From the NCBI GenBank assembly GCA_033856515.1, contig JAWVEY010000049.1:1-64000 (forward strand): a stretch of DNA of 64,000 bases. Direction: 5' to 3'. This document shows, piece after piece, positions 23,823 to 31,923 of this stretch. Under the pieces are notes generated by a model that saw only the letters and a program-made list of their open reading frames with translations, was not told the DNA's origin and made no database searches. The translations under genes and the position numbers were made by a program. This DNA is from JALZKA01 sp033856515 (lineage in GTDB: Bacteria > Actinomycetota > Thermoleophilia > Solirubrobacterales > 70-9). Position 1 is the first letter of the stretch. Each line of letters starts with the position of its first letter.

Positions 23823-25445
23823 ATGAATGAATCAAGCCCGCGGAGGGCCCCCGAAAGCCCGGCGTTGTCTCCCACGCAACTCGCAAAGATCGGCGAGCTC
23901 GGAGAAGAGCGCGCCGCCGACGTGGGCGATCTGCTTTTCGAGGTGGGCGACGATGGCTACCCGTTCATCGCGATTCTCGAGGGCGAGGTCGCAATTCTCG
24001 ACGGTGCTGGCAACGAGATCGTGCGTCAGGGACCTTCAAATTTCGTCGGCGAGCTGAACCTGCTGTCGGGACAGAGCGCCTTTCTCGCTGCAAAAGTTAC
24101 GCAGGCCCTGCGCTACATCGCTGTCGAGCGGGACGCGCTGCGGGAACTGCTGTTTGACGATGGGCCGCTCGCCGACTTGTTGCTCGGGGCGTTCATCGCC
24201 AGGCGTGAGGCGCTGCAACAGGTGGAAGGGCTCGGACTCGAGATCGTCGGGCCCCATTCGTCGGCGGCAACCAGGCGGCTGGTGGAGTTCGCTCGTAACA
24301 ACAGACTCCCCGTGACCTGGCGCGACCCGGAGCGCGGGGATGACCGGGAAGCCGCGGCGCTGATCGCGGAGCTGGATGTGTCGAGTCTTCCGCTCGTCCG
24401 ACTGCCGGGCGGTCAGGAGATGCGGGCGCCGTCTCCCGGAGAGCTATCTCGCGCGCTCGGCATCGGCCGCGAACTTGCGCCGCACGAAGAAGTCGACTTG
24501 CTTGTCGTGGGCGCCGGGCCGGCCGGCCTCGGCGCCGCCGTCTATGGGGCCTCTGAGGGACTTGACACGCTGATCGTCGACAGCAGGGGGCTCGGTGGCC
24601 AGGCGGGTGAGTCCCGCCGGATCGAGAACTACCTCGGCTTTCCCGCGGGAATCAGCGGCATCGAGCTGACAGGGCGCGCGGTCGTACAGGCACGCAAGTT
24701 CGGCGCTCGGCCGGCCACCCCGTTCCGGGCCGTCGCGCTCGAACCAGGGGACGAGCGTCATGTCGTCCGGCTCGAGGACGGCCAAGAGATCGCCGCTCGC
24801 GCGGTCGTGCTGGCGACCGGCGCGGAGTATCGGCGTTTGCCGGTCGATGATCTTTCCGACTACGAGGGCTTGAGCGTCTTCTATGCAGCCGGCCCACCGG
24901 AGCAGGGGCTTTGCGGAGCATCGCGCGTCGCCGTCGTAGGCGGGGGTAACTCAGCCGGCCAGGCCGCGATCTGGCTGGCGCGTGGAGGCGCGCTCGTAAC
25001 CCTGCTGCACCGGCGCGAGGATCTTGGCGAGACGATGTCGGACTACCTCGTGCGCGATCTCGACCGCTACGGAGTGGCGGTTCGCGATCGCAGCGAGATC
25101 GCGGAGCTGCACGGGCAAGGCGGCCAGCTCGAAGCGGTGACGCTAAAGAGCGGAGATCGCGTGCCGTTCTCGTTCCTGTTCCTCTTTCTGGGTGCGACGC
25201 CACACACAGACTGGCTCGACACCACGGTCCTGCGCGACGAGGACGGCTTCATCCTCACCGGTAGCGCAGCCGGCAGCGACAACCTGCTTGAGACGAGCGT
25301 GCCCGGCGTGTACGCGGCTGGGGACGTCCGCGCGGGCTCGACGAAGCGATGCGCCGCTGCCGTCGGCGAGGGTGCCATGGTCGTGCAGCTCGTACACGGC
25401 CACATCCGAGGGCACGCGGCGATCACCCCCACGGCGTCGAAATGA
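23823..25445 (+). CDS. cNMP-binding/thioredoxin-reductase-like FAD oxidoreductase
   Basis: 540 residues. Residues ~20-115 form a cyclic-nucleotide-binding jelly roll (IAILEGEVAILDG, FVGELNLLSGQ). Residues ~140-215 resemble a thioredoxin-like segment (GPHSSAATRRLVEFARNNRL). From ~222 comes a thioredoxin-reductase fold with FAD motif VVGAGPAGLGAAVYGASEG, NAD motif VAVVGGGNSAGQAAIWLARG and GVYAAGDVRAGS. The redox CxxC normally between these motifs is absent: the position reads EQGLCGASR, with one Cys. Electrons may go to another partner; the DsbA-like protein overlapping by four bases has a CQYC motif. Cyclic nucleotide control is inferred from the domain. Confidence 0.85.
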   Translation: MNESSPRRAPESPALSPTQLAKIGELGEERAADVGDLLFEVGDDGYPFIAILEGEVAILDGAGNEIVRQGPSNFVGELNLLSGQSAFLAAKVTQALRYIAVERDALRELLFDDGPLADLLLGAFIARREALQQVEGLGLEIVGPHSSAATRRLVEFARNNRLPVTWRDPERGDDREAAALIAELDVSSLPLVRLPGGQEMRAPSPGELSRALGIGRELAPHEEVDLLVVGAGPAGLGAAVYGASEGLDTLIVDSRGLGGQAGESRRIENYLGFPAGISGIELTGRAVVQARKFGARPATPFRAVALEPGDERHVVRLEDGQEIAARAVVLATGAEYRRLPVDDLSDYEGLSVFYAAGPPEQGLCGASRVAVVGGGNSAGQAAIWLARGGALVTLLHRREDLGETMSDYLVRDLDRYGVAVRDRSEIAELHGQGGQLEAVTLKSGDRVPFSFLFLFLGATPHTDWLDTTVLRDEDGFILTGSAAGSDNLLETSVPGVYAAGDVRAGSTKRCAAAVGEGAMVVQLVHGHIRGHAAITPTASK

Positions 25446-25969
25446 GCTCCGAGGCGAAACTGACACCCGTCGGGCCGGACGATCACGTGATCGGGGCGTC
25501 CGATACGAAGTTGACGCTGATCGAGTACGGCGACTTCGGCTGCCAGTACTGCAACGCGGCTAAGCGGCCGATCGAGTCGCTGCTGGATCGGCACAAGGAA
25601 CTGCGATTGGTCTGGCGTCACCTTCCAGACGCAGAACTCCATCCCGGTGCGGACCTAGCCGCCGAGCTCTCGGAGTTGGCGGCTAAGAACGGCAAGTTCT
25701 GGGAGGCGCACTCGCGCCTCCTCACCGGCCGCAGGGAGTTCTCCCCCGAAGGGCTCATGGAGATCGCCGAGGAGCTGGAGCTGGAACGCGACGAGGCTGT
25801 GGCAGCCCTCGAGGAGCGCACATTTCGCGAGCGCATTCTCGCCGACGTCGCGGCCGGTACGCGAGCGGGCGCCCACGGTACGCCGACCTTCTTCCTCGAC
25901 GGCGAGCGGCTCGAGGGTCCGTGGCGCGAGCTGGCGCGCCTTGTCCCCGCGAAGCTCGCTATGCGCTAG
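25442..25969 (+). CDS. DsbA-like thioredoxin-fold protein
   Basis: 175 residues from the ATG at 25442, which overlaps the upstream stop (ATGA). The active site GDFGCQYCNAA gives CxxC, and GTPTFFLDG contains the cis-Pro. The helical insert resembles the DSBA-like/FrnE group, often fused or adjacent to NhaA or thioredoxin reductases. There is no signal peptide, so it acts in the cytoplasm as a thiol oxidoreductase. Tight coupling to the CxxC-less flavoprotein suggests they form one redox pair. Confidence 0.85.
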   Translation: MSSEAKLTPVGPDDHVIGASDTKLTLIEYGDFGCQYCNAAKRPIESLLDRHKELRLVWRHLPDAELHPGADLAAELSELAAKNGKFWEAHSRLLTGRREFSPEGLMEIAEELELERDEAVAALEERTFRERILADVAAGTRAGAHGTPTFFLDGERLEGPWRELARLVPAKLAMR

Positions 25970-26018
25970 AAGACGTGGTCGTACTGCTCACGTACCGCCC
26001 GGCATCCTGAGCCAGGCA

Positions 26019-26038
26019 CCCCCCGATCGGAGGGTTTT
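26019..26038 (+). terminator. Possible terminator after the redox pair
   Basis: CCCCCC-GATC-GGAGGG followed by TTTT. Five of six pairs are matched and the loop is four bases. Reasonable but unproven. Confidence 0.4.
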
Positions 26039-26045
26039 GGGTAAC

Positions 26046-26063
26046 CCGGACGCACTATCGGGG
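26046..26063 (+). promoter_or_regulatory. Shared promoter/operator-like motif upstream of the two-component system
   Basis: CCGGACGCACTATCGGGG here and CCGGACAACTATCGGG at 27862-27877 upstream of fabD align with a one-base gap. Both are preceded by TAACC/TAGCC-like bases. It may be a promoter core or a site for the regulator encoded between them. Confidence 0.4.
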
Positions 26064-26074
26064 ATAGGAACACC

Positions 26075-27193
26075 ATCGAGCCACGGACGGCAACCGCGCG
26101 TGATCAGGCAATCGACATCCTCGTCGAGCTTCTCGGCGACCGTCACGGCTCCCTGGCGCCCGGCGAGTTCTACGACCGCCTCTGCGCCGCGGTGTGCCGG
26201 CTCACGACCCTCAAGCGCGCCGCGCTCCTCCTCTACGACGACGCATACCGCTCCGTTCGCGTCGCCGGATCGCACCGGGTCGAGCCCAGCCTCCTGAAGC
26301 GCCTCGAGGGCACGCTCAACGAAACGCCGATCGCCCAGCGCGCGCTCGAAGACGATGACGTGATCGTCCTCTCGGGCGACATCTACGAACACGTGCCGCA
26401 GCGCTTTCACTCGATGGTCTCGACCGAGGCCATCGCCTGCGTGCCGGTCGCCATGGCCGGGCGCTGGCTCGGCGTGATCTTCGCCGACCGCGACGGCGAG
26501 CCCTTCGAGCTCGAAGAGGGCGAGCGCCTTCCGCTCCGCACCCTCGGCCGCGCCGCGGCGCTAGTCGCCGGGATCGACGGTGCCGCTCGCGAGCGCGAGC
26601 GCGCCCACCGCCTCGACGAGCGGATCGCCCTCACGCGCGAGCTGCACGAGCAGGTCATCCAGCGCCTCTTCGCCCTCTCACTCGTCTTGGGCGCCGAGGG
26701 CCAGCTCGCCGCCGAAGATCGCGCCCGCGCCGACTCCGAGCTCCAGTCCGTCCTTGGCGAGCTGCGCGGAGCGCTCGAGCGCGGTCTCGTCCCCTCCGAG
26801 CGCGAAACCAAGCTCACGCTGCGCCGCACCCTCCAGCGGCTTCAGGACGAAGACCCCCGCGTGCGCGTCCGCTGGCAGAGCACGGTGCGCGTCCCCCGCC
26901 GCCTCGAATCCCTCACCCAGACCGTCCTCGCCGAGGCCCTTCGCAACGCCGCGAAGCACGCGGACCCCACTGAGATCGCAGTGGAGGTCAGCGGCTCGAA
27001 CGGCACCCTGGCCTTCGAGATCACCAACGACGGAGTGAAGGAGCCGCCGAGCGAGCAGACCACCGGCCTCGGCCTGCGTCTCGCTTCGATCGAAGCCCTC
27101 CAGCACGAAGGGGTCGTCGAGTTCGGGCCCCTCGACAACCAGCGCTGGCGCCTGCGCCTCGTCTGCCCGACGGAAGACTCCGATGGCGCCTGA
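26075..27193 (+). CDS. GAF-domain histidine kinase, NarL-partner type (start uncertain)
   Basis: The first canonical in-frame start is GTG 26192, but similarity to GAF domains (AIDILVELLGDRHGSLAPGE, then FYDRLCAAV) extends to about 26100, and an in-frame stop lies at 26042-26044. No ATG/GTG/TTG lies between. ATC at 26075, five bases after AGGA, is a candidate rare start, giving 372 residues. GAF ~10-170, then RELHEQVIQRLFAL (HisKA_3-like His) and a HATPase with EALRNAAKHAD and TTGLGLRLASI. A cytoplasmic sensor kinase. Overlaps the response regulator by 11 bases. Confidence 0.7.
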   Translation: MEPRTATARDQAIDILVELLGDRHGSLAPGEFYDRLCAAVCRLTTLKRAALLLYDDAYRSVRVAGSHRVEPSLLKRLEGTLNETPIAQRALEDDDVIVLSGDIYEHVPQRFHSMVSTEAIACVPVAMAGRWLGVIFADRDGEPFELEEGERLPLRTLGRAAALVAGIDGAARERERAHRLDERIALTRELHEQVIQRLFALSLVLGAEGQLAAEDRARADSELQSVLGELRGALERGLVPSERETKLTLRRTLQRLQDEDPRVRVRWQSTVRVPRRLESLTQTVLAEALRNAAKHADPTEIAVEVSGSNGTLAFEITNDGVKEPPSEQTTGLGLRLASIEALQHEGVVEFGPLDNQRWRLRLVCPTEDSDGA

Positions 27194-27785
27194 CCCCACC
27201 CGCATCCTCGTCGTCGACGATCACGATGTCGTTCACTGGGGCTTCCGCCTCCTGCTCGAGCGCCAGAGCTGGGTCGAGAGCTGCGCGGCCGCAACGAACG
27301 GCAAGGACGCACTCGTAGAGGCCGCTCGCACCAAGCCACACGTCGCGCTCGTCGACCTCTTCCTCGCCGGCGAGTCGGGTGCCGAGGTCGCTGAGGAGCT
27401 CCGCCGCGTCCATCCTGACCTGCGCGTCCTCCTCATCTCAGGCGCCGGGCGCATCTCGCCCGCGGTCGCCCGCGCCGCCGGTGCCTCCGGTTTCGTCTCC
27501 AAGGACTGGGGCGCCGCCGACGTCGTCCGCGCCGTCCGCATGGTCGCTCTCGGCCAGGAAGTCTTCATCCAGACCTCCGAGCAGGGCGAGGCAAAGCTCA
27601 CAGCCCGCGAGCGCGAGGTCGTCTCTCACATCTCCCGCGGCGAGACGAACGCGGAGATCGCAGAGGTCCTGTACCTCTCACCCCACACCGTCAAGGAGCA
27701 CACCTCTGCGATCTACCGCAAGCTCGGCGTCCGCAACCGCGCGCAGGCCGTCAAGGCCGCTCAGCGGCACGGCCTAATCACCTAG
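27183..27785 (+). CDS. NarL/LuxR-family response regulator
   Basis: 200 residues. Receiver with ILVVDDHDVVHWG, the phospho-acceptor Asp in VALVDLFLAGESG and a conserved Lys in VSKDW. A LuxR-type helix-turn-helix lies at ~135-195 (LTAREREVVSHISRG, AEVLYLSPHTVKEHTSAIYR). Partner of the upstream kinase. It sits immediately before the FAS-II operon, so control of lipid synthesis is a reasonable hypothesis, not shown. Confidence 0.9.
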   Translation: MAPDPTRILVVDDHDVVHWGFRLLLERQSWVESCAAATNGKDALVEAARTKPHVALVDLFLAGESGAEVAEELRRVHPDLRVLLISGAGRISPAVARAAGASGFVSKDWGAADVVRAVRMVALGQEVFIQTSEQGEAKLTAREREVVSHISRGETNAEIAEVLYLSPHTVKEHTSAIYRKLGVRNRAQAVKAAQRHGLIT

Positions 27786-27861
27786 ATCACCCCCCGTCCC
27801 TATGCGCATACCCCGCCGAACGGGGGGTCCGGGCACCCAAACCGGTCACGTTCGGCCCTAG

Positions 27862-27877
27862 CCGGACAACTATCGGG
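27862..27877 (+). promoter_or_regulatory. Second copy of the shared motif, upstream of fabD
   Basis: CCGGACAACTATCGGG abuts the GTG-ATG start of fabD. It resembles 26046-26063 upstream of the two-component genes. If it is a promoter core, the FAS transcript would be leaderless or nearly so. Confidence 0.4.
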
Positions 27878-27879
27878 TG

Positions 27880-28716
27880 ATGCGCGAGTCCCCCCACACA
27901 GCGCTGCTCTTCCCTGGGCAAGGTAGCCACGAGGAAGGTATGCGCGACACAGTCGCCGAGCACCGCCCCGACCTCCTCGTGCTCGCGATCGAGCTCGTCG
28001 GCGCCGACCCCTTCGAGCACGTCGCCGACGGGACCCGCTTCGCCCAGCCGGCCATCTACTGCGCGTCCCTCGCGGGCTGGGAGCAGCTCGGCCGCCCGCA
28101 CCCAACCGCCGCGGCGGGCCACTCGCTGGGCGAGCTCGCCGCCCTTGCCGCCGCCGGCACGCTCGACCACGCCGACGGCCTGCGCCTCGCCGCGCGCCGC
28201 GGCGAGCTCATGCAGGAGGCCGCGGAGCGGGGTGGAGGCGGCATGCTCGCAGTGCTGGGCAGCCGCGAGCTCGCCATCGAGGTTGCCCGCACCGCCGGCC
28301 TCTCCGTCGCCAACTTCAACGCCCCGGACGAGACGATCCTCGCGGGCCCCCGCGATGCCCTTGACGAGGCGCGCCGCGAGGTCAAGGACCGGGGCGCCCG
28401 CGCCATCCGGCTGCCGGTGAAGGGCGCCTTTCACTCGCCCGAGATGGAACCCGCTCTCGCCGGCTACCGCGAGGCGCTCGCGGAGACCAGCTTCTCCGAG
28501 CCCGTCTTTCCCGTCCTCTCCTGCATCAGCGCCCGGCAGTTCGTCTCACCCCGCCATGAGCTCGCCTCGGCCCTCGTCCTGCCGGTCCGCTGGCAGGACA
28601 CCGTGCTCGAACTCCGCCGTCATCGCATCGAGGAGTGGGTCGAGACCGGGCCGGGCACCGTCCTCACCCGGCTCGTCAAGCGGAACCTCGAAGCGCTGGA
28701 GCCCGCCCATGCCTGA
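27880..28716 (+). CDS. fabD: Malonyl-CoA:ACP transacylase
   Basis: 278 residues from the ATG at 27880; GTG 27877 directly before it is an alternative. ALLFPGQGSHEEGM is the oxyanion GQGS motif, AAGHSLGELAAL carries the catalytic Ser, and VKGAFHSPEMEP the catalytic His. It loads malonyl groups onto ACP in the cytoplasm. First gene of the FAS-II operon, and its 3' end overlaps fabH by eight bases. Confidence 0.93.
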   Translation: MRESPHTALLFPGQGSHEEGMRDTVAEHRPDLLVLAIELVGADPFEHVADGTRFAQPAIYCASLAGWEQLGRPHPTAAAGHSLGELAALAAAGTLDHADGLRLAARRGELMQEAAERGGGGMLAVLGSRELAIEVARTAGLSVANFNAPDETILAGPRDALDEARREVKDRGARAIRLPVKGAFHSPEMEPALAGYREALAETSFSEPVFPVLSCISARQFVSPRHELASALVLPVRWQDTVLELRRHRIEEWVETGPGTVLTRLVKRNLEALEPAHA

Positions 28717-29710
28717 GCTCGCAACCAACCGTGAGCGCCGCTTCCGGCGTACGTCCGCGATGCGGCGAGCGGGAATTGCGAGCATTGCCGCCGCCGTCCC
28801 GCCTCGCGTGGTCACGAATGAGCCCATCGCCGAGCGCCTGGGCATCGACCCCCAATGGATCGTCGAGAGGACGGGCATTAGCGAGCGCCACGTCCTTGGC
28901 GAGGGCGAAACGCTCCTCGACCTCGCTCAGTCCGCCGCCGAGCGCGCACTCGACGCTGCCGGCATTAGCGCCACCGAGCTCGATCAGATCCTCGTCGCAA
29001 CGGTGACCCACGACCGGCTCACTCCGGCCCTGGCCCCGATGCTTGCCGCCCGTCTGCACTCGAACGCCGGTGCGATGGACGTTAACGCCGCCTGCACCGG
29101 TTTCGTCAGCGCGCTCGCCCTGGCGACCGCCCAGATCGAATCGGGGCACGCCGACCACATCCTCGTGGTCGGCGCCGAGCGCCTTACGTCTCACGTCGAT
29201 CCAGACGACCGCGCGACGGCGGCCCTCTTCGGCGATGGCGCAGGAGCCGTCGTCGTGGGAGAAGCTTCCGGCGCGGGAATCGGCCCGTTCTCTCTCGGCA
29301 GCGACGGCTCGTTGTCGGAGCTGATCACCGCCGAACGAGACGAGGCCATCATCCATATGCAGGGCCACGACACCTTTCGCGAGGCCGTTGATCGGATGTC
29401 ACAGGCGGCGCGCGAGGCCGCAAAGGCTGCCAACGTGGAGATCGGCGAGGTCGACCACTTCGTCTTCCACCAGGCGAACGCGCGGATCCTCGCCGCCCTG
29501 ACCCGGCGCCTAGGGCTCGATCCGGATCGCGTTGCCGAGTCCATCTCGCGCTTCGGAAACACATCGGCCGCCTCGATCCCGATCACCCTGTGCGACGCTG
29601 TCGACGCGGGCGCGATCCGGAGTGGCGACACCGTCCTCCTCGCCGCCTTCGGCGCTGGGCTCACCTGGGGCGCGACGATCATCGAATGGGAGGCACGCGG
29701 TGAGTGCTGA
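28709..29710 (+). CDS. fabH: 3-oxoacyl-ACP synthase III
   Basis: 333 residues from the ATG at 28709 (TGGAG upstream). ATG 28760 would give the more usual N terminus starting MRRAGIASI, so the first 17 residues are uncertain. The Cys-His-Asn triad is seen in NAACTGFVSALA, FHQANARIL and GNTSAASIP. It condenses a starter acyl-CoA with malonyl-ACP. Overlaps both fabD and the GTG start of fabG. Confidence 0.93.
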   Translation: MPELATNRERRFRRTSAMRRAGIASIAAAVPPRVVTNEPIAERLGIDPQWIVERTGISERHVLGEGETLLDLAQSAAERALDAAGISATELDQILVATVTHDRLTPALAPMLAARLHSNAGAMDVNAACTGFVSALALATAQIESGHADHILVVGAERLTSHVDPDDRATAALFGDGAGAVVVGEASGAGIGPFSLGSDGSLSELITAERDEAIIHMQGHDTFREAVDRMSQAAREAAKAANVEIGEVDHFVFHQANARILAALTRRLGLDPDRVAESISRFGNTSAASIPITLCDAVDAGAIRSGDTVLLAAFGAGLTWGATIIEWEARGEC

Positions 29711-30449
29711 CAGGCGAAACGGCACGCTCCAAGGCTGCGCGCTCGTCACGGGCGGCTCGCGCGGCATCGGCGCGGCCGTGGTTCGTGCGCTCGCCGAGGA
29801 CGGCTGGCCCGTCGCGATCAACTACCGGTCCGACTCGGATGGCGCCGAAGCGGTCGCGAAGGAGATCACTGACAACGGCGGCGTTGCAACCCTCGTGGCG
29901 GGCGACGTCCAGGACGGCGCGGCGCTCGACGACGTCTTCACCGCCCTCGAGGAGGAGCACGGCCCGGTGCTCGTCCTCGTCAACAACGCCGGTATCCGCG
30001 ACGACGGTCTTTCGCCTCAGCTCGGCGACGACGCCTGGGAGCGCGTCCTCGACACCAACCTCTCCGCCGCCTTCCGCACGACCCGCCGCGCCCTGGGGCC
30101 GATGCTGCGCGCCCGCTACGGCCGCATCGTGAACGTCGCCTCGATCGTCGGCCCGCGCGCCAACGCCGGCCAGGCCAACTACGCCGCCTCCAAAGCCGGC
30201 CTTATCGGGATGACCCGGACCGTCGCCGTCGAGGTCGCGCGCCGGAACGTCACGGTGAACGCCGTCGCGCCCGGGCTCGTTGAGACGAAGTTCACGGAAG
30301 ACGTGAACGGCGACGCGCTGGTCGAGATCCCCGCCCGCCGCGCCGGCACCCCCGAAGAGGTCGCCGCCTGCATCCGCTTCCTCGCCTCGCCGGAGGCCAG
30401 CTACGTGACCGGAACCACGCTGACGGTCGACGGCGGCCTCAGCGCCTGA
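29700..30449 (+). CDS. fabG: 3-oxoacyl-ACP reductase
   Basis: 249 residues from GTG 29700, overlapping fabH by 11 bases. TGGSRGIG gives the cofactor loop, and NNAGI, NVASIVG (catalytic Ser) and NYAASKAG (Tyr and Lys) complete the SDR active site. C-terminal YVTGTTLTVDGGLSA. It reduces 3-oxoacyl-ACP with NADPH. Confidence 0.9.
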   Translation: MSADRRNGTLQGCALVTGGSRGIGAAVVRALAEDGWPVAINYRSDSDGAEAVAKEITDNGGVATLVAGDVQDGAALDDVFTALEEEHGPVLVLVNNAGIRDDGLSPQLGDDAWERVLDTNLSAAFRTTRRALGPMLRARYGRIVNVASIVGPRANAGQANYAASKAGLIGMTRTVAVEVARRNVTVNAVAPGLVETKFTEDVNGDALVEIPARRAGTPEEVAACIRFLASPEASYVTGTTLTVDGGLSA

Positions 30450-30472
30450 TCAACGAACGAAAGGAACAACGA

Positions 30473-30721
30473 ATGACTACGAAAGCTGAAACGGGCAACG
30501 TCGAGAGAGTCATCTTCGACGGTCTAGCCGAGGTCGGAGCCGAGCCGGACGACATCTCCCGCGAAGCGGAGTTCGAGGCCCTCGACGTCGACTCGCTCGA
30601 TCTCGTCGAGCTCGCGCAGATCGTCGAGGAGGAGTTCGGAGTGCGCCTGGAGGGCGACGACCTGAAGGGCCTCACGACCGTCGGCCAGGTCATCGACCTC
30701 GTGGTCAAGAAAGCCGGATGA
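30473..30721 (+). CDS. acpP: Acyl carrier protein
   Basis: 82 residues with an AAAGGA ribosome site. LDVDSLDLVELA carries the Ser that takes 4'-phosphopantetheine. The helix pattern and acidic charge are standard. It overlaps fabF by four bases (ATGA). Confidence 0.95.
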   Translation: MTTKAETGNVERVIFDGLAEVGAEPDDISREAEFEALDVDSLDLVELAQIVEEEFGVRLEGDDLKGLTTVGQVIDLVVKKAG

Positions 30722-31923
30722 CTCGTCGCGTCGTCATCACCGGGACGGGCGCGGTCACGCCCCTCGGCGTGGGCGCTGAGACGCTCCTCGACGGCTGGAT
30801 CGCCGGCCGCTGCGGCATCGCCGACGGCGAGGGCAGCTGCGACGAGTTCGAGCCCACGGATCACCTGAGCCGCAAAGAGGCGCGCCGCGCCGACCGCTTT
30901 ACGCAGCTCGGGATCGTCGCGGGCGACGAGGCGATCGCAGCTGCCGGCCTGGACTCCGAAGGCATCGACCACGACCGCATCGGTTGCGTGATCGGCACCG
31001 GCATCGGCGGCCTCACCTCACTCGAGGAGCAGGTGGGCGTCCTTCGCGAGCGCGGCCCAGACGCCGTCTCGCCCCTCTCGGTCCCGCTCATGATGGGCAA
31101 CGCGGCCGCCGCGGCCGTCGCCATGCGCCACGGCATCCACGGCCAGACGTACGGCATCGTCTCGGCCTGCGCCGCCGGAGCCCACGCGATCGGCGCCGCT
31201 GCGCGCATGATCCAGGCGGGCGACGCGGACGCCGTCGTTTGCGGCGGCGCCGAAGCGACGCTCACCCCGATCGCGATCGCCGCCTTCGGCTCGATGGCCG
31301 CGACATCGCCCACAGGCATCTCCCGCCCCTTCGACGCCCGCCGCGACGGCTTCGTCATGGGGGAGGGGGCCGGCGTCCTCGTCCTGGAGGAGGCCGAAGC
31401 AGCCGAGGAACGCGGCGCCGAAGTTCTAGGCGAGCTCATCGGGTACGCCGCCACCTCCGACGCCCACCACCTGACCGCCCCCGACCCGTCCGGTCGCGCG
31501 GCCGCCCGCGCCGTCACCCTGGCGCTCGCGGACGCCGGGATTCAGCCCTCCGAGATCGATTACGTGAACGCGCACGGCACGTCGACCCCGCTCAACGACC
31601 GCTCGGAGACCGAGGCGCTCAAGCTCGCCCTGGGCGAGGACGCACACCGCGTCCCCGTCTCCTCGACCAAGTCCGCGATCGGTCACCTTCTGGGTGCCGC
31701 GGGCGCCGTCGAGGCGATCGCGACTCTCGGCGCTCTCCGCCGCGAGATCGCCCCGCCAACCCTCGGCTACGGCGAGCCCGACGAGGGCCTCGACCTCGAC
31801 TACGTCCCTAACGACGCTCGCCCGCTCGCCACGGCGTCGGGCAACGGCGGGGCTCGCCACATCGGCGTCTCCAATTCGTTCGGCTTCGGCGGCCACAACG
31901 CGGTCCTGTGCATCGCCTCATGA
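30718..31923 (+). CDS. fabF: 3-oxoacyl-ACP synthase II
   Basis: 401 residues. VSACAAGAHAIGAA has the nucleophilic Cys, and NAHGTSTPLND and KSAIGHLLGAAGA have the two His residues and the Lys of KAS enzymes. VITGTGAVTPLGVG opens the protein. It elongates acyl-ACP chains. There is a single KAS II in this operon, where mycobacteria have kasA and kasB. Confidence 0.93.
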   Translation: MTRRVVITGTGAVTPLGVGAETLLDGWIAGRCGIADGEGSCDEFEPTDHLSRKEARRADRFTQLGIVAGDEAIAAAGLDSEGIDHDRIGCVIGTGIGGLTSLEEQVGVLRERGPDAVSPLSVPLMMGNAAAAAVAMRHGIHGQTYGIVSACAAGAHAIGAAARMIQAGDADAVVCGGAEATLTPIAIAAFGSMAATSPTGISRPFDARRDGFVMGEGAGVLVLEEAEAAEERGAEVLGELIGYAATSDAHHLTAPDPSGRAAARAVTLALADAGIQPSEIDYVNAHGTSTPLNDRSETEALKLALGEDAHRVPVSSTKSAIGHLLGAAGAVEAIATLGALRREIAPPTLGYGEPDEGLDLDYVPNDARPLATASGNGGARHIGVSNSFGFGGHNAVLCIAS

